Notes: generated by a model from the letters alone, not told the origin. 64,000 nucleotides of DNA from Parasphingopyxis marina (GCF_014237875.1 NZ_JACJVJ010000001.1:918501-982500); one strand, 5' to 3'. Counted from the first letter of the stretch, positions 1 to 12,578 are shown. A program made the numbers and translations.

Positions 1-531
1 GAGGGTGATGAGGCCCTCCAACTGTTCGCGCGCGGCAAGCTGGATTGCGACTGCTCCGCCCAGCGAATGGCCGAAGACATATACCCGCCCATTGGGGCCG
101 CCGCGTAGCCTGGCGAGCCGGTAGAAGGCCCGCGCGTCGCGAATCAGCCCGGCCTCGCTGGGCGATCCGGGATTCTCGTTGAAGCCGCGATAAGAGGCGA
201 CGAGCACGCCGCGCCCGCTCTCCACCAGCCGCTGGACATAGCCCGCCATCCGCCCCGCATTGTCGCGGCGCCCATGGAGGACGAGAACGATATCGCGATT
301 GTCCGCCGCCGGCGCCCAATAATAGCCGGCGAGATCGAGCCCGTCCTCGGTATGCGCGGTCACGGCTTCGGGGGCGGGGCCCGTCCATTCCGGGGTTGCG
401 ACTGGTCCGTCGCCCGGAGCGTAGAGCTGATCGCGTGCGAAATGCGCACAGCCCGATTGTCCACCGACGATCGCCAGGCCGAACAGGGCAGGCAGGGCGT
501 GGCGCCATTTGGGACGGAAGGGGAGGGCCAT
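1..531 (-). CDS. Alpha/beta hydrolase, partial (C-terminus beyond left edge)
   Basis: The first 177 residues are visible, reading leftwards from an ATG at 531. The nucleophile elbow GHSLGG is present near residue 157 and an earlier LHGRRDN segment fits the oxyanion-hole strand, so this is an alpha/beta hydrolase of the YfhR/BEM46-like type. The N-terminus is hydrophobic and ends in QSGC, so it may be a lipoprotein with Cys28 as the anchor, although the lipobox is imperfect. The acid and His of the triad lie outside the window. It follows the serine hydrolase on the same strand, 9 bp after that gene's stop, so the two are probably co-transcribed. The substrate is unknown. Confidence 0.8.
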   Translation of the reverse strand, partial: MALPFRPKWRHALPALFGLAIVGGQSGCAHFARDQLYAPGDGPVATPEWTGPAPEAVTAHTEDGLDLAGYYWAPAADNRDIVLVLHGRRDNAGRMAGYVQRLVESGRGVLVASYRGFNENPGSPSEAGLIRDARAFYRLARLRGGPNGRVYVFGHSLGGAVAIQLAAREQLEGLITL

Positions 532-540
532 CGGGGCGCT

Positions 541-1890
541 CTAGGAGGCCGCATCTGAACGGAAGCTTTCGCCGGGCCGCCTGCGGCCCTCGATCATCGG
601 CGGTTGCGCCGGCGCCGTCCGGCCCGTGCCGGGCGCGCCGCCCGGCCCGCCGCTTTCGATCCACTGGGCATCGGGCAGGCCGTAGAGCCGGTCGAAGATA
701 TCCATCGGAATACCGAAGGGTCGGCCGGTGTTCGAATTCCACAGCGCCACGACGCCCGACCGCGTTGCGGGATCGATCATGATCACCGCGCGATAGCCGC
801 GCACCGCGCCGCGATGGGCGATCATCCGATGCCCGGCATAATCGTAGATACGCCAGCCGAGCCCGTATTGGCTGTTCGATATGCGGCCCGCATAGCGGCT
901 GTTGCGCCGGTCTTCGCGTTCGGTGCGGACGCGCGCGCTTTGGGTAAGCGCGAGCACCTCGGCAGGCACGATATTCGGGGCGCCGCCCACCTGCACCTGC
1001 ATCCAGCGGGCAAGGTCGCGGATCGATCCATTGACGCCGCCCGCCGCCGGGATGCGGTAATAGGGTTCGACTGTCGCGATTTCCTCGGCGTTCCCGTCAT
1101 GGCTGTGCGCCCAGCTTGCGCTTTCGAACAGGCCGCGCCGGGATATCGTTGCCGTCTCCATGCCGAGCGGCACGAGAAGCCGCCGTCGGACGGCTGCCTC
1201 GAAGCTGGTGTCGGTAACCCCTTCGACGAGCTCGCTGGCCGCGTCGAAACCGATATTCTGGTAGCGATGGCAAGTGCCCGGCGGGCAGACCGACGGACGC
1301 CCGCCCAGCGCGGTGCGCAGTAAGTGCGGATCCTCGCCCGCCTCCAGCCGGTTGTCGAGATTGTTGCGTTCGATGCCGAGACGGTGGGAGAGGATATCGG
1401 CGACACTGGCGCGCATCTGGCCCGATCCGGGCAGGCGGAGCGACGGGGCGTAGCGCGAAATCGGCGCGGAAAGATCGACGGTGCCGTCATGGGCGAGCAG
1501 CGCGACCATCGTCGCCGAGACGCCTTTCGACAGCGAGGCCCAGCGGAATACGGTGTCGAGCGTGACCGGATCGTTCGAAGCGTTGACGGTTTCGCCATAG
1601 CCGCTGGCGAAAACGATCTCGCCATTTTCCATCACCGCGACGGCAAGCCCGACCATCGCCGGATCTTCCATCAGCGATTCGATCCGCCGGTCGATCTCGC
1701 GATAGTCGACCAGGCCGGACCGGGCGTCGAAATCGATGATGCGGCCATTTTGTTCGACCGGCGCTGGCTCGGTGGGCGGTACGGCGATCACCTCCGCGAC
1801 CGCATTTTGCGGCAGACCGATGAACTGCGCCATGACGAGCACACCGAGCGCGACCAAGACCAGGGTAAGGGGCAGGGCGAAACGGTTCAT
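541..1890 (-). CDS. Secreted or membrane-anchored serine hydrolase, beta-lactamase / class C fold
   Basis: The 449-residue protein has an N-terminal hydrophobic segment (residues 5-24) that can act as signal anchor. The penicillin-binding fold triad motifs are visible: SLSK (Ser119, Lys122), a Tyr-Gln-Asn motif in the middle, and His-Arg-Gly near the C-terminus in place of Lys-Thr-Gly. This pattern is usual for the beta-lactamase domain esterases and peptidases (EstB, LACTB or D-aminopeptidase like) and less so for true AmpC enzymes. The active site is expected in the periplasm. The substrate cannot be told from sequence; I would not call it a resistance gene. It is the upstream member of a minus-strand pair with the alpha/beta hydrolase. 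Confidence 0.82.
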   Translation of the reverse strand: MNRFALPLTLVLVALGVLVMAQFIGLPQNAVAEVIAVPPTEPAPVEQNGRIIDFDARSGLVDYREIDRRIESLMEDPAMVGLAVAVMENGEIVFASGYGETVNASNDPVTLDTVFRWASLSKGVSATMVALLAHDGTVDLSAPISRYAPSLRLPGSGQMRASVADILSHRLGIERNNLDNRLEAGEDPHLLRTALGGRPSVCPPGTCHRYQNIGFDAASELVEGVTDTSFEAAVRRRLLVPLGMETATISRRGLFESASWAHSHDGNAEEIATVEPYYRIPAAGGVNGSIRDLARWMQVQVGGAPNIVPAEVLALTQSARVRTEREDRRNSRYAGRISNSQYGLGWRIYDYAGHRMIAHRGAVRGYRAVIMIDPATRSGVVALWNSNTGRPFGIPMDIFDRLYGLPDAQWIESGGPGGAPGTGRTAPAQPPMIEGRRRPGESFRSDAAS

Positions 1891-2082
1891 CGTTCGATCC
1901 CTATTGCGCGAACTTCCCGAAGGTCGCGCATAGGACGATAGAGAAAAACTCGCCCCTTCCGGGAAGATATTCCGTCGCCGATCGAAGAAAATGGCCCTCT
2001 GGCCTCGCTTGCCGCACCCATGCGCCGGAAATGCCAGAAGGTGGCGGGATAGGACAGAGATTTTTGCCGCGGGCCGGGCCGC

Positions 2083-2658
2083 TTATCGCAGCGCTGCGGC
2101 GATCCGGCTCCGGAGATCCGGCAGCAGCTCTTCACCGAACCAGGGATTGCGTTTCAGCCAGATATTGTTGCGCGGGCTGGGATGCGGCAGCGGGATGAGG
2201 CTGGGCCCATGATCGCGCCATGTCCGCACGGCCTCTGTGAGCGTCCCCTTATGCTTCTTTATATGCCATCCTTGCGCATACTGCCCGATCGCGAGCGTCA
2301 GCCGGAGGTTCGGCAGCCCCGCCAGCAGCTTTTCGCGCCATGTTTCGGCGCAAATCGGCGGCGGCGGCAGATCGCCCGATTTGCCGGTGCCCGGATAGCA
2401 GAAGGCCATCGGCAGGATCGCCACCTTTTCGGGATCGTAGAAGGTCGCGCGCGTCACCCCCATCCAGTCGCGCAGCCGCTTGCCGCTGGCGTCGTCGAAG
2501 GGAAGGCCGCTCGCCTGCACCTTGCGCCCCGGAGCCTGGCCCGCGATCAGGATGCGCGCCCCGGAATGGTGCTGCACCACGGGCCGGACGGGATCGGGAA
2601 TCCCGCCCGCGCATAGCCGGCAACGGCGGACCTGGGACAGGAGATCGGGCGAATCCAT
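2083..2658 (-). CDS. Uracil-DNA glycosylase superfamily protein
   Basis: The 191-residue protein shows the two hallmark loops of the uracil-DNA glycosylase superfamily: GQAPG near residue 44 (motif A, water-activating loop) and HPSPRN near residue 158 (motif B, the minor-groove loop). It lacks the four-cysteine iron-sulfur pattern of family 4 enzymes, keeping only a CRLC pair at the N-terminus. The start at 2658 (MDSPDLL) was chosen; an upstream in-frame extension to 2733 would run into the divergent rpsL promoter and looks non-native. Role: excision of deaminated bases is the family function, but the base preference of this branch is not known to me. Confidence 0.7.
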   Translation of the reverse strand: MDSPDLLSQVRRCRLCAGGIPDPVRPVVQHHSGARILIAGQAPGRKVQASGLPFDDASGKRLRDWMGVTRATFYDPEKVAILPMAFCYPGTGKSGDLPPPPICAETWREKLLAGLPNLRLTLAIGQYAQGWHIKKHKGTLTEAVRTWRDHGPSLIPLPHPSPRNNIWLKRNPWFGEELLPDLRSRIAAALR

Positions 2659-2732
2659 GGTGCAGGGTTCGATAGCGAAAACCGCCCGGTTACGCCCGGC
2701 CAAAAACCGGCATTTTCTTGGCCGACCCCCCA

Positions 2733-2761
2733 TTGACCGGGTGCCGACCCGTCGCTATATC
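2733..2761 (+). promoter_or_regulatory. Sigma70-type promoter of the rpsL (str) operon
   Basis: TTGACC at 2733-2738 and TATATC at 2756-2761 are separated by exactly 17 bp. Transcription would start near 2768 and leave a leader of about 205 nt before rpsL at 2974. The match is close to consensus and sits in the divergent gap between the glycosylase gene and rpsL. Confidence 0.6.
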
Positions 2762-2973
2762 GCCCGCCGTCCCGAGGATCGGTCATGGGTGTTCAGCACC
2801 GGACGAGATTCGGCCGAGGGACAAGAGCTTGAACATTGCCATTGGCGTGTATGGGGCCTTGCGGAGCCGCTAGCGGTTGCCGGAAGGCCTTTGTTTGTTT
2901 TCCGAACCTTCCTTGCGGGACGGCGAAGCAAAGCGCGCATTTGGCAAAGTAACTTATAAAGGTGAAGGGCTTC
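2762..2973 (+). promoter_or_regulatory. rpsL leader with a terminator-like hairpin
   Basis: The gap between the glycosylase start (2658) and rpsL (2974) is 315 bp and contains no gene I can support. Within the leader GGCCTT at 2855-2860 pairs with AAGGCC at 2884-2889, enclosing a second small dyad (CCGC-TA-GCGG), and is followed by a T-rich stretch (TTTGTTTGTTTT) at 2890-2901. This resembles an attenuator or a weak intrinsic terminator. A ribosome binding site (AAGG at about 2959) precedes rpsL. Function as an attenuator is inference. Confidence 0.4.
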
Positions 2974-3345
2974 ATGCCGACGATCAACCAGCTGGTCCGC
3001 AAGGGCCGCACGCCGCAAAAGGCGAAATCGAAAGTGCCCGCGATGGAGGCGAACCCGCAGAAGCGGGGCGTTTGCACGCGCGTTTATACCACGACCCCGA
3101 AAAAGCCGAACTCGGCTCTGCGTAAAGTTGCGAAGGTTCGCCTGACCAACCAGCGCGAAGTCATCAGCTATATCCCGGGTGAAGGGCATAACCTGCAGGA
3201 GCACTCTGTGGTGCTGATCCGTGGCGGTCGCGTTCGCGACCTTCCCGGCGTCCGCTATCACGTGCTGCGCGGCGTTCTCGATACGCAGGGTGTGAAGGAC
3301 CGCAGGCAGAGCCGTTCGAAATACGGCGCCAAGCGTCCCAAATAA
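2974..3345 (+). CDS. rpsL: 30S ribosomal protein S12
   Basis: S12 lies at the decoding centre of the 30S subunit. The 123 residues match the usual family length from the MPTINQL start. Lys43 in the TTPKKPNS loop is the ancestral residue, but position 88, in [10 protein letters not shown], is Arg (codon CGC at 3235-3237) where E. coli has Lys. A Lys-to-Arg change at this position is a classic streptomycin-resistance substitution. It is the first gene of the str operon and rpsG follows 27 bp downstream. Confidence 0.99.
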   Translation: MPTINQLVRKGRTPQKAKSKVPAMEANPQKRGVCTRVYTTTPKKPNSALRKVAKVRLTNQREVISYIPGEGHNLQEHSVVLIRGGRVRDLPGVRYHVLRGVLDTQGVKDRRQSRSKYGAKRPK

Positions 3346-3369
3346 TTGATCGTTAGAAGAGGCTTATAA

Positions 3370-3843
<474 letters not shown>

Positions 3844-3921
3844 AACGGGCGGCTGCGAGAACCGCTGGTAGCACAGACACTGAACTGAATCGGCCGATGG
3901 CCGACACTGGAGCAATTTGAA

Positions 3922-6009
<2,088 letters not shown>

Positions 6010-6063
6010 CCCGTTCGTGGGACTTTGGGTTTTTGAGAGTTTAGAAAACGAGGAAAGACGAAA

Positions 6064-7254
<1,191 letters not shown>

Positions 7255-7264
7255 TATAGGACCC

Positions 7265-7311
7265 GCAAGCCCGCCCGATTCCCCTCGGGGAGTCGGGCGG
7301 CTTGCTTTTTT
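7265..7311 (+). terminator. Intrinsic terminator after tuf
   Basis: GCAAGC starts a long GC-rich stem (left arm about 7265-7284) that pairs with the complementary arm ending CTTGC at 7305, around a tight TCCCC-tc-GGGGA tip, followed directly by six T residues at 7306-7311. This is a textbook Rho-independent terminator and separates the str operon from rpsJ. Confidence 0.85.
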
Positions 7312-7373
7312 AAAATTTGGATGATGGCGCCGCCTGGCGGCGAAATCAGGCTCTTTCGCATCGGTAGTTGGAC

Positions 7374-7685
7374 ATGGAAACGCAGAATATTCGTATTCGT
7401 CTGAAGGCATTCGACCATCGTGTGCTCGATCAGGCAACCGGCGACATCGCCGATACGGCACGCCGTACCGGCGCGCTCATTCGCGGACCCATTCCGATGC
7501 CTACGCGAATTGAAAAATTTACGGTGAACCGCGGCCCGCATGTCGACAAGAAGTCGCGCGAGCAGTTCGAGGTTCGTACCTACAAGCGGCTGCTGGATAT
7601 CGTGCAGCCCACGCCGCAGACGGTCGACGCGCTGATGAAGCTCGATCTGGCCGCCGGCGTCGACGTGGAAATCAAGCTGGCCTAG
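7374..7685 (+). CDS. rpsJ: 30S ribosomal protein S10 / NusE
   Basis: S10 is a 30S head protein and, as NusE, a partner of NusB and NusG in antitermination. The 103 residues from [14 protein letters not shown] match the family length; an ATG two codons upstream (7368) is possible but gives a non-standard N-terminus. The gene lies beyond the tuf terminator, so it must have its own promoter in 7312-7373 or depend on read-through. A 202-bp structured gap, unusually long for this operon, separates it from rplC. Confidence 0.98.
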   Translation: METQNIRIRLKAFDHRVLDQATGDIADTARRTGALIRGPIPMPTRIEKFTVNRGPHVDKKSREQFEVRTYKRLLDIVQPTPQTVDALMKLDLAAGVDVEIKLA

Positions 7686-7717
7686 CCCAGCACTGCCGTC
7701 CCTCGGGGCGGTCACTA

Positions 7718-7791
7718 TCGGGATACCGCACGGCTTCGGCCGTGGGCTGCGTCCCCCGTCTTTTTTGCGGCTTGGCCTTCCGGCCAGCCGC
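7718..7791 (+). promoter_or_regulatory. Structured rpsJ-rplC leader: two tandem hairpins with a U-run between
   Basis: CACGGC (7729-7734), a UUCG tetraloop and GCCGTG (7739-7744) form a very stable hairpin, flanked by GGGA/TCCC and followed by CCCCCGTC and six T residues (7761-7766). Immediately after, GCGGCT-T-GGCC (7767-7777), TTCC and GGCC-AGCCGC (7782-7791) form a second stem. The first element resembles a terminator, the second could be a ribosomal-protein binding leader. Function is inference. Confidence 0.5.
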
Positions 7792-7887
7792 AAGAGTTCA
7801 GCCCGGACGGGGCGATGCATGGAAAAACTGGGTTGAGGCAAGCCCGTGGCAATTTCGCCATGGGCCTCTGTAGGGAGACGTATTGTG

Positions 7888-8763
7888 ATGCGCAGCGGCG
7901 TTATCGCGAAGAAAATGGGCATGACCCGTCTGTTTCAGGCGGACGGCCGGCATGTGCCGGTGACCGTCCTCCAGATGGACAATTGCCAGGTCGTTTCGGT
8001 CCGCGAAGCGGAGCGCGACGGCTATACGGCCGTCCAGCTCGGTGCGGGTACGGCCAAGGCCAAGAACGTGTCCAAGCCGGTTCGCGGCCATTTCGCAAAG
8101 AACGAAGTCGAGCCCAAGGCTCGCGTGGCGGAATTCCGCGTCGACGAGGATGCTCTGCTTCCGGTCGGCGCGACGCTGACGGCCGATCATTTCGTCGCCG
8201 GCCAGCTCGTTGACGTGACCGGCCAGACGCAGGGCAAGGGCTTTGCCGGCGCCATGAAGCGGCATGGCTTTGGCGGCTTGCGCGCCACCCACGGCGTTTC
8301 CATCTCGCACCGTTCGCACGGCTCCACCGGTCAGAACCAGGATCCGGGCAAGGTTTTCAAGAACAAGAAGATGGCCGGCCATATGGGCGACCGTCAGCGC
8401 ACCCAGCAGAATCTGGAAATCGTCCGCACGGACGCCGCGCGCGGCCTGATCTTCATCAAGGGTTCGGTTCCCGGCCACAAGGGTGCCTGGCTGATCATCA
8501 ACGATGCCGTGAAGGTGCCGCTGCACGCCGACGCGCCGATCCCCGGCGCGCTGCGTCGCAACGCCGACGAAACGGCGACCGAGGAAGCGCCCGCAGGCAT
8601 GGTGGAAGCCGCTGCCGAGCATGAAGCGGTTGCCGGCCCGACCGACGCCGAGATCGAAGCGGCTGCCGCCGAAGCTCCGGCCGAGGAAGCGCCTGCTGAA
8701 GAAACACCCGCCGAAGAAGCTCCGAAAGCTGATGCCGGCGATGACGAGAAGAAGGAGGGCTAG
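7888..8763 (+). CDS. rplC: 50S ribosomal protein L3 with acidic C-terminal tail
   Basis: L3 binds near the peptidyl transferase centre and starts 50S assembly. The start at ATG 7888 ([11 protein letters not shown]) is set by GGGAG at 7873-7877; a GTG directly before it is also possible. Residues 1 to about 215 are canonical L3, including the [13 protein letters not shown]-like loop. Residues about 226-291 form an extra tail of Ala and Glu repeats ([16 protein letters not shown]), so the protein is 291 residues against about 210 in E. coli. The tail ends 3 bp before rplD. Confidence 0.98.
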   Translation: MRSGVIAKKMGMTRLFQADGRHVPVTVLQMDNCQVVSVREAERDGYTAVQLGAGTAKAKNVSKPVRGHFAKNEVEPKARVAEFRVDEDALLPVGATLTADHFVAGQLVDVTGQTQGKGFAGAMKRHGFGGLRATHGVSISHRSHGSTGQNQDPGKVFKNKKMAGHMGDRQRTQQNLEIVRTDAARGLIFIKGSVPGHKGAWLIINDAVKVPLHADAPIPGALRRNADETATEEAPAGMVEAAAEHEAVAGPTDAEIEAAAAEAPAEEAPAEETPAEEAPKADAGDDEKKEG

Positions 8764-8766
8764 GCC

Positions 8767-9405
8767 GTGAAGCTCAAGGTTAAAACCCTCGACGGCAAGG
8801 CCGTGGCCGGCGCCAAGGGCGAACTCGACGTCAATGACGAGATTTTCGGTCTGGATCCGCGCGCCGACATTCTGCACCGCGTCGTCACCTGGCAGCTCGA
8901 AAAGCGTCGCGGCACCGCCCGCGCCGCGCGCGAGCGTTCGGACGTTGCCCGCACCGGCGCCAAATATGGCAAGCAGAAGGGCGGCGGCCGCGCTCGTCAT
9001 GGCGATCGCCGTGCCCCGATCTTCATCGGCGGCGGCAAGGCCCATGGCCCGCGCAAGCGCGATTTCAATCCGTCGCTGAACAAGAAGATCCGCGCGCTCG
9101 GCCTCCGGATGGCTCTCTCGTCCAAGGCCAAGACCGACACGCTGATCGTCGTCGACAGCCTCGACATGAAAGACGCCAAGACCAAGGCGCTTATCGGCCA
9201 GTTCGACAAGCTTGGTTTCGGCAAGTCGGCGCTGTTCATCGATGGCGAGGGCGTGAACGACAACTTCCGCAAGGCTTCGGCCAATATCGTCGGCGTCGAC
9301 GTGCTCCCGGCAATCGGCGCGAACGTCTACGATATCCTCAATCATGAGACGCTGGTGCTGACCCGCGCCGCGGTCGAGCAGCTGGAGGCGCGCTTCAATG
9401 GCTAA
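8767..9405 (+). CDS. rplD: 50S ribosomal protein L4
   Basis: L4 lines the exit tunnel together with L22. The 212-residue protein begins at a GTG codon (8767) 3 bp after the rplC stop. The conserved basic tunnel loop ([18 protein letters not shown]) is present around residues 65-85. Its 3' end overlaps rplW by 8 bp, which suggests translational coupling. In E. coli L4 represses the S10 operon; whether it acts here on the leader ahead of rplC cannot be told from sequence. Confidence 0.98.
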   Translation: MKLKVKTLDGKAVAGAKGELDVNDEIFGLDPRADILHRVVTWQLEKRRGTARAARERSDVARTGAKYGKQKGGGRARHGDRRAPIFIGGGKAHGPRKRDFNPSLNKKIRALGLRMALSSKAKTDTLIVVDSLDMKDAKTKALIGQFDKLGFGKSALFIDGEGVNDNFRKASANIVGVDVLPAIGANVYDILNHETLVLTRAAVEQLEARFNG

Positions 9406-9709
9406 GAAGAAAGAAGCGGTCGCTCTTGAGCATTACGACGTGATCAAGGGCCCGCACATTACCGAAAAATCGACCCTGCTGGGCGAGCATAATGCCGTCG
9501 TGTTCCAGGTCGACAAGGATGCTTCCAAGCCGGCTATCAAGGCCGCGGTGGAGGCCCTGTTCGACGTGAAGGTGACGGGCGTCAACACGCTCATCCAGAA
9601 GGGAAAGTCGAAGCGCTGGCGCGGTCGTCCGTATCGCCGCAGCGATTTCAAGAAGGCGGTCGTCACGCTTGCCGATGGCGACTCCATTGATGTGACGACG
9701 GGAATTTAG
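9398..9709 (+). CDS. rplW: 50S ribosomal protein L23
   Basis: L23 sits at the tunnel exit and is the docking site for trigger factor and SRP. The 103 residues show [14 protein letters not shown] at the N-terminus, the VFQVDKDA strand and the basic loop near [14 protein letters not shown]. The ATG lies inside the end of rplD (8-bp overlap) and the stop is 2 bp before rplB, fitting tight translational coupling in the S10 operon. Confidence 0.98.
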   Translation: MAKKKEAVALEHYDVIKGPHITEKSTLLGEHNAVVFQVDKDASKPAIKAAVEALFDVKVTGVNTLIQKGKSKRWRGRPYRRSDFKKAVVTLADGDSIDVTTGI

Positions 9710-9711
9710 TC

Positions 9712-10551
9712 ATGGCACTCAAATCAGCCAAACCGACGAGCCCGGGCAGGCGCCACCTTGTCATCGTCGACAAGTCGGGCCTGTACAAGGGACGCCCGGT
9801 CAAGGCGCTTGTCGAAGGCAAGCGCAAGACCGGTGGCCGCAACAATATGGGTCATGTCACCTCGCGCGGCATGGGCGGCGGCCACAAGCAGAAGTATCGC
9901 AAGGTCGACTTCAAGCGGCGTAAATGGGACATGGAAGCGACGGTCGAGCGGATCGAATATGATCCGAACCGGTCGGCGTTCATCGCGCTCATCAAATATA
10001 CCGATGGCGAGCTTGCCTATATCATCGCGCCGCAGCGGCTCGAAACGGGCGACACCGTCATCGCCGGCGAAAAGACCGACACCAAGCCGGGCAACGCGAT
10101 GCTGCTCGGCCAGATGCCGGTCGGTACGATCTGCCACAATATCGAGATGCGCCCCGGCAAGGGGGGGCAGATCGCCCGCGCCGCCGGCACCTACGCCCAG
10201 CTGGTCGGTCGCGACCGCGGCATGGTGATGGTGCGCCTGAAGTCGGGCGAGCAGCGTTTCGTTCCGGCCGATTGCATGGCGACGGTGGGCGCGGTATCGA
10301 ACCCCGACAACGCCAACACCTATTTCGCCAAGGCCGGTCGCAATCGCTGGCGCGGCAAGAAGCCGCTGACCCGCGGCGTCGCCAAGAACCCGGTCGATCA
10401 CCCGCATGGCGGCGGCGAGGGTAAGACGTCCGGTGGCCGTCACCCCGTTTCGCCGACCGGCAAGTCCGCCAAGGGCGGCCGTACCCGCAATCCCAAGGCT
10501 GCCTCGAACAAGCTGATTATCCGTTCGCGGCACAAGAAGAAGAAGAGGTAA
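9712..10551 (+). CDS. rplB: 50S ribosomal protein L2
   Basis: L2 is a primary 23S rRNA binder needed for subunit association and peptidyl transfer. The 279-residue protein ends with the strongly conserved [12 protein letters not shown] segment, including the histidine linked to peptidyl transferase activity, and the basic tail. Length and order (rplW-rplB-rpsS) are standard. It starts 2 bp after rplW and stops 3 bp before rpsS. Confidence 0.99.
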   Translation: MALKSAKPTSPGRRHLVIVDKSGLYKGRPVKALVEGKRKTGGRNNMGHVTSRGMGGGHKQKYRKVDFKRRKWDMEATVERIEYDPNRSAFIALIKYTDGELAYIIAPQRLETGDTVIAGEKTDTKPGNAMLLGQMPVGTICHNIEMRPGKGGQIARAAGTYAQLVGRDRGMVMVRLKSGEQRFVPADCMATVGAVSNPDNANTYFAKAGRNRWRGKKPLTRGVAKNPVDHPHGGGEGKTSGGRHPVSPTGKSAKGGRTRNPKAASNKLIIRSRHKKKKR

Positions 10552-10554
10552 GCC

Positions 10555-10827
10555 ATGGCCCGTTCCGTCTGGAAAGGTCCGTTTGTCGACCTGCATCTCC
10601 TGAAAAAGGCCGAAACGGCCCAGGACGAAAATTCATCGAAGCCGATCAAGACCTGGTCGCGCCGTTCGACGATTCTGCCGCAGTTCGTCGGCCTGACGTT
10701 CAACGTCTATAACGGCCGCAAGTTCGTGCCGGTTTCGGTCAACGAGGACATGGTCGGGCACAAGCTCGGCGAGTTCGCGCCGACCCGGTATTTCCCCGGT
10801 CACCAGGCCGACAAGAGGGGCAGGTAA
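10555..10827 (+). CDS. rpsS: 30S ribosomal protein S19
   Basis: S19 works with S13 at the top of the 30S head. The protein has 90 residues beginning [12 protein letters not shown] and containing the family signature around the conserved [14 protein letters not shown] and [13 protein letters not shown] segments. It lies 3 bp after rplB and 3 bp before rplV, as expected inside the S10 operon. Confidence 0.98.
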   Translation: MARSVWKGPFVDLHLLKKAETAQDENSSKPIKTWSRRSTILPQFVGLTFNVYNGRKFVPVSVNEDMVGHKLGEFAPTRYFPGHQADKRGR

Positions 10828-10830
10828 GCG

Positions 10831-11208
10831 ATGGGCCAGCAGAAGAACCCCCGCCGCGTTGCCGAGAACGAGGCTTTCGCCGTCGGTTCCGCCATCCGCG
10901 GTTCGGCGCAGAAGCTGAATCTCGTCGCCGGTCTGATCCGCGGCAAGAAAGCCGAAGAAGCGCTTAACGTGCTGTCTTTCTCCAAGCGCGCCATGGCGGT
11001 GGATGTCCGCAAGGTGCTGCAGTCGGCGATCGCCAATGCGGAGAACAACCACAATCTCGACATCGATGCGCTGGTCATCAGCGAAGCGAGCGTCGGCAAG
11101 TCTCTGTCGATGAAGCGCTGGCGTGCCCGCGCCCGTGGGCGTTCGGCCCGGATCGTCAAGCCGTTCAGCCGGATCCGCATCGTCGTCCGCGAAGAGGAAG
11201 AAGCCTAA
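10831..11208 (+). CDS. rplV: 50S ribosomal protein L22
   Basis: L22 lines the peptide tunnel with a long beta hairpin. The 125-residue protein carries the typical [15 protein letters not shown] region and the loop motif around [16 protein letters not shown], near which macrolide-resistance changes occur in other species; no such change is apparent. The stop codon overlaps the rpsC start by 1 bp (TAATG). Confidence 0.98.
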   Translation: MGQQKNPRRVAENEAFAVGSAIRGSAQKLNLVAGLIRGKKAEEALNVLSFSKRAMAVDVRKVLQSAIANAENNHNLDIDALVISEASVGKSLSMKRWRARARGRSARIVKPFSRIRIVVREEEEA

Positions 11209-11906
11209 TGGGTCATAAGTCCAATCCGATCGGCATGCGCCTCCAGATCAACCGGACCTGGGACAGCCGCTGGTTCGCCGAAGGCCATGAATATGGTCGT
11301 CTCCTGATGGAGGATCTCAAGATCCGCAAATACATCATGGAAACGGTGCAGCAGGCCGCGATTTCCAAGGTCGTGATCGAACGTCCGGCAAAGCTTTGCC
11401 GCGTCTCGGTCTATGCCGCGCGTCCGGGCGTGATCATCGGCAAGAAGGGCGCCGATATCGAAAAGCTGCGCAAGAAGCTCGGCGAAATGACCGAGAGCGA
11501 CGTGTCGCTGAACATCGTCGAGATCCGCAAGCCGGAAATCGATGCGCGTCTCGTTGCCCAGTCGGTTGCCGATCAGCTGGAGCGCCGGATCGCGTTCCGC
11601 CGCGCCATGAAGCGCGCCGTCCAGTCGGCGCTGCGTCTTGGGGCTGAAGGGATCAAGATCACATGCGGCGGCCGTCTCGGCGGCGCCGAAATCGCGCGCA
11701 CCGAATGGTATCGCGAAGGCCGCGTGCCGTTGCACACGCTGCGCGCCAATGTCGATTATGCCGAAGTGGCCGCGCACACCGCCTATGGCGTGTGCGGCGT
11801 GAAGTGCTGGATCTTCAAGGGTGAGATCATGGGGCACGATCCGACGGCGCAGGACAGGCTGATGGTCGAGGCTCAGACCTCGGGCGTCCGTCCGGCCCAG
11901 CGCTAA
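11208..11906 (+). CDS. rpsC: 30S ribosomal protein S3
   Basis: S3 lines the mRNA entry channel. The 232-residue protein contains the KH RNA-binding motif [17 protein letters not shown] (about residues 75-91) and the C-terminal [12 protein letters not shown] region. It starts with [12 protein letters not shown], sharing one base with the rplV stop codon, and rplP follows 24 bp downstream. Confidence 0.99.
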   Translation: MGHKSNPIGMRLQINRTWDSRWFAEGHEYGRLLMEDLKIRKYIMETVQQAAISKVVIERPAKLCRVSVYAARPGVIIGKKGADIEKLRKKLGEMTESDVSLNIVEIRKPEIDARLVAQSVADQLERRIAFRRAMKRAVQSALRLGAEGIKITCGGRLGGAEIARTEWYREGRVPLHTLRANVDYAEVAAHTAYGVCGVKCWIFKGEIMGHDPTAQDRLMVEAQTSGVRPAQR

Positions 11907-11930
11907 AGTTTGATTTGAAGGGTTAGCGAG

Positions 11931-12353
11931 ATGCTACAACCGAAACGCACCAAGTTCCGCAAGGCTTTCAAGGGCCGGATCAAGGGCGACGCCAAGGGTG
12001 GAACGACGCTGAATTTCGGCGCCTTCGGCCTGAAGGCCATGGAACCGGAACGGATCACCGCGCGCCAGATCGAGGCCGCGCGCCGTGCGATCACGCGCCA
12101 CATCCGCCGCCAGGGCCGGTTGTGGATCCGCATTTTCCCGGATGTGCCGGTGTCGAAAAAGCCCGCCGAAGTCCGCCAGGGCAAGGGCAAGGGTTCGCCC
12201 GAATTCTGGGCGGCCCGGGTGAAGCCCGGCCGGATCCTGTTTGAACTGGACGGTGTTCCCGGCCCGCTTGCGCGTACTGCGTTCCAGCGTGCGGCCGAGA
12301 AATTGCCGATCAAGACCAAGGTGGTCGCCCGCCTTGGTGAATCGATTTACTAG
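11931..12353 (+). CDS. rplP: 50S ribosomal protein L16
   Basis: L16 organises the A-site region of the 50S subunit. The 140-residue protein begins [16 protein letters not shown] and has the conserved [13 protein letters not shown] and [13 protein letters not shown] segments. The length is normal. The gene sits between rpsC and rpmC and ends with a ribosome binding site for rpmC (AGGAGG just after the stop). Confidence 0.98.
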   Translation: MLQPKRTKFRKAFKGRIKGDAKGGTTLNFGAFGLKAMEPERITARQIEAARRAITRHIRRQGRLWIRIFPDVPVSKKPAEVRQGKGKGSPEFWAARVKPGRILFELDGVPGPLARTAFQRAAEKLPIKTKVVARLGESIY

Positions 12354-12365
12354 GAGGCGCGAGCG

Positions 12366-12578
12366 ATGGCACGGCCAATCGAAGACCTGCGGGTCAAGAA
12401 TGACGATGAGCTGGCGGCTGATCTTGCCGACCTGAAGCGCGAGCAGTTCAACCTGCGCTTCCAGTCGGCGACCAACCAGCTCGAAAATCCGTCGCGGGTT
12501 ACGGAAGTCCGCCGGACGATCGCGCGTATCAAGACGCTGCAGGGCGAGCGCGTTCGCGCGGCCGCCGAGCAGGCTTAA
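12366..12578 (+). CDS. rpmC: 50S ribosomal protein L29
   Basis: L29 is a small helical hairpin protein near the tunnel exit. The 70 residues include the [11 protein letters not shown] helix and the RRTIARIKT segment typical of the family. The start ATG at 12366 is preceded by AGGAGGCGCGAGCG. It lies between rplP and rpsQ in the usual order. Confidence 0.97.
   Translation: MARPIEDLRVKNDDELAADLADLKREQFNLRFQSATNQLENPSRVTEVRRTIARIKTLQGERVRAAAEQA

Noticed and set aside
541-1890. Calling the serine hydrolase an antibiotic beta-lactamase
   Set aside because: The third motif is His-Arg-Gly and not Lys-Thr-Gly, and the fold is shared by many esterases and peptidases, so resistance is not supported.
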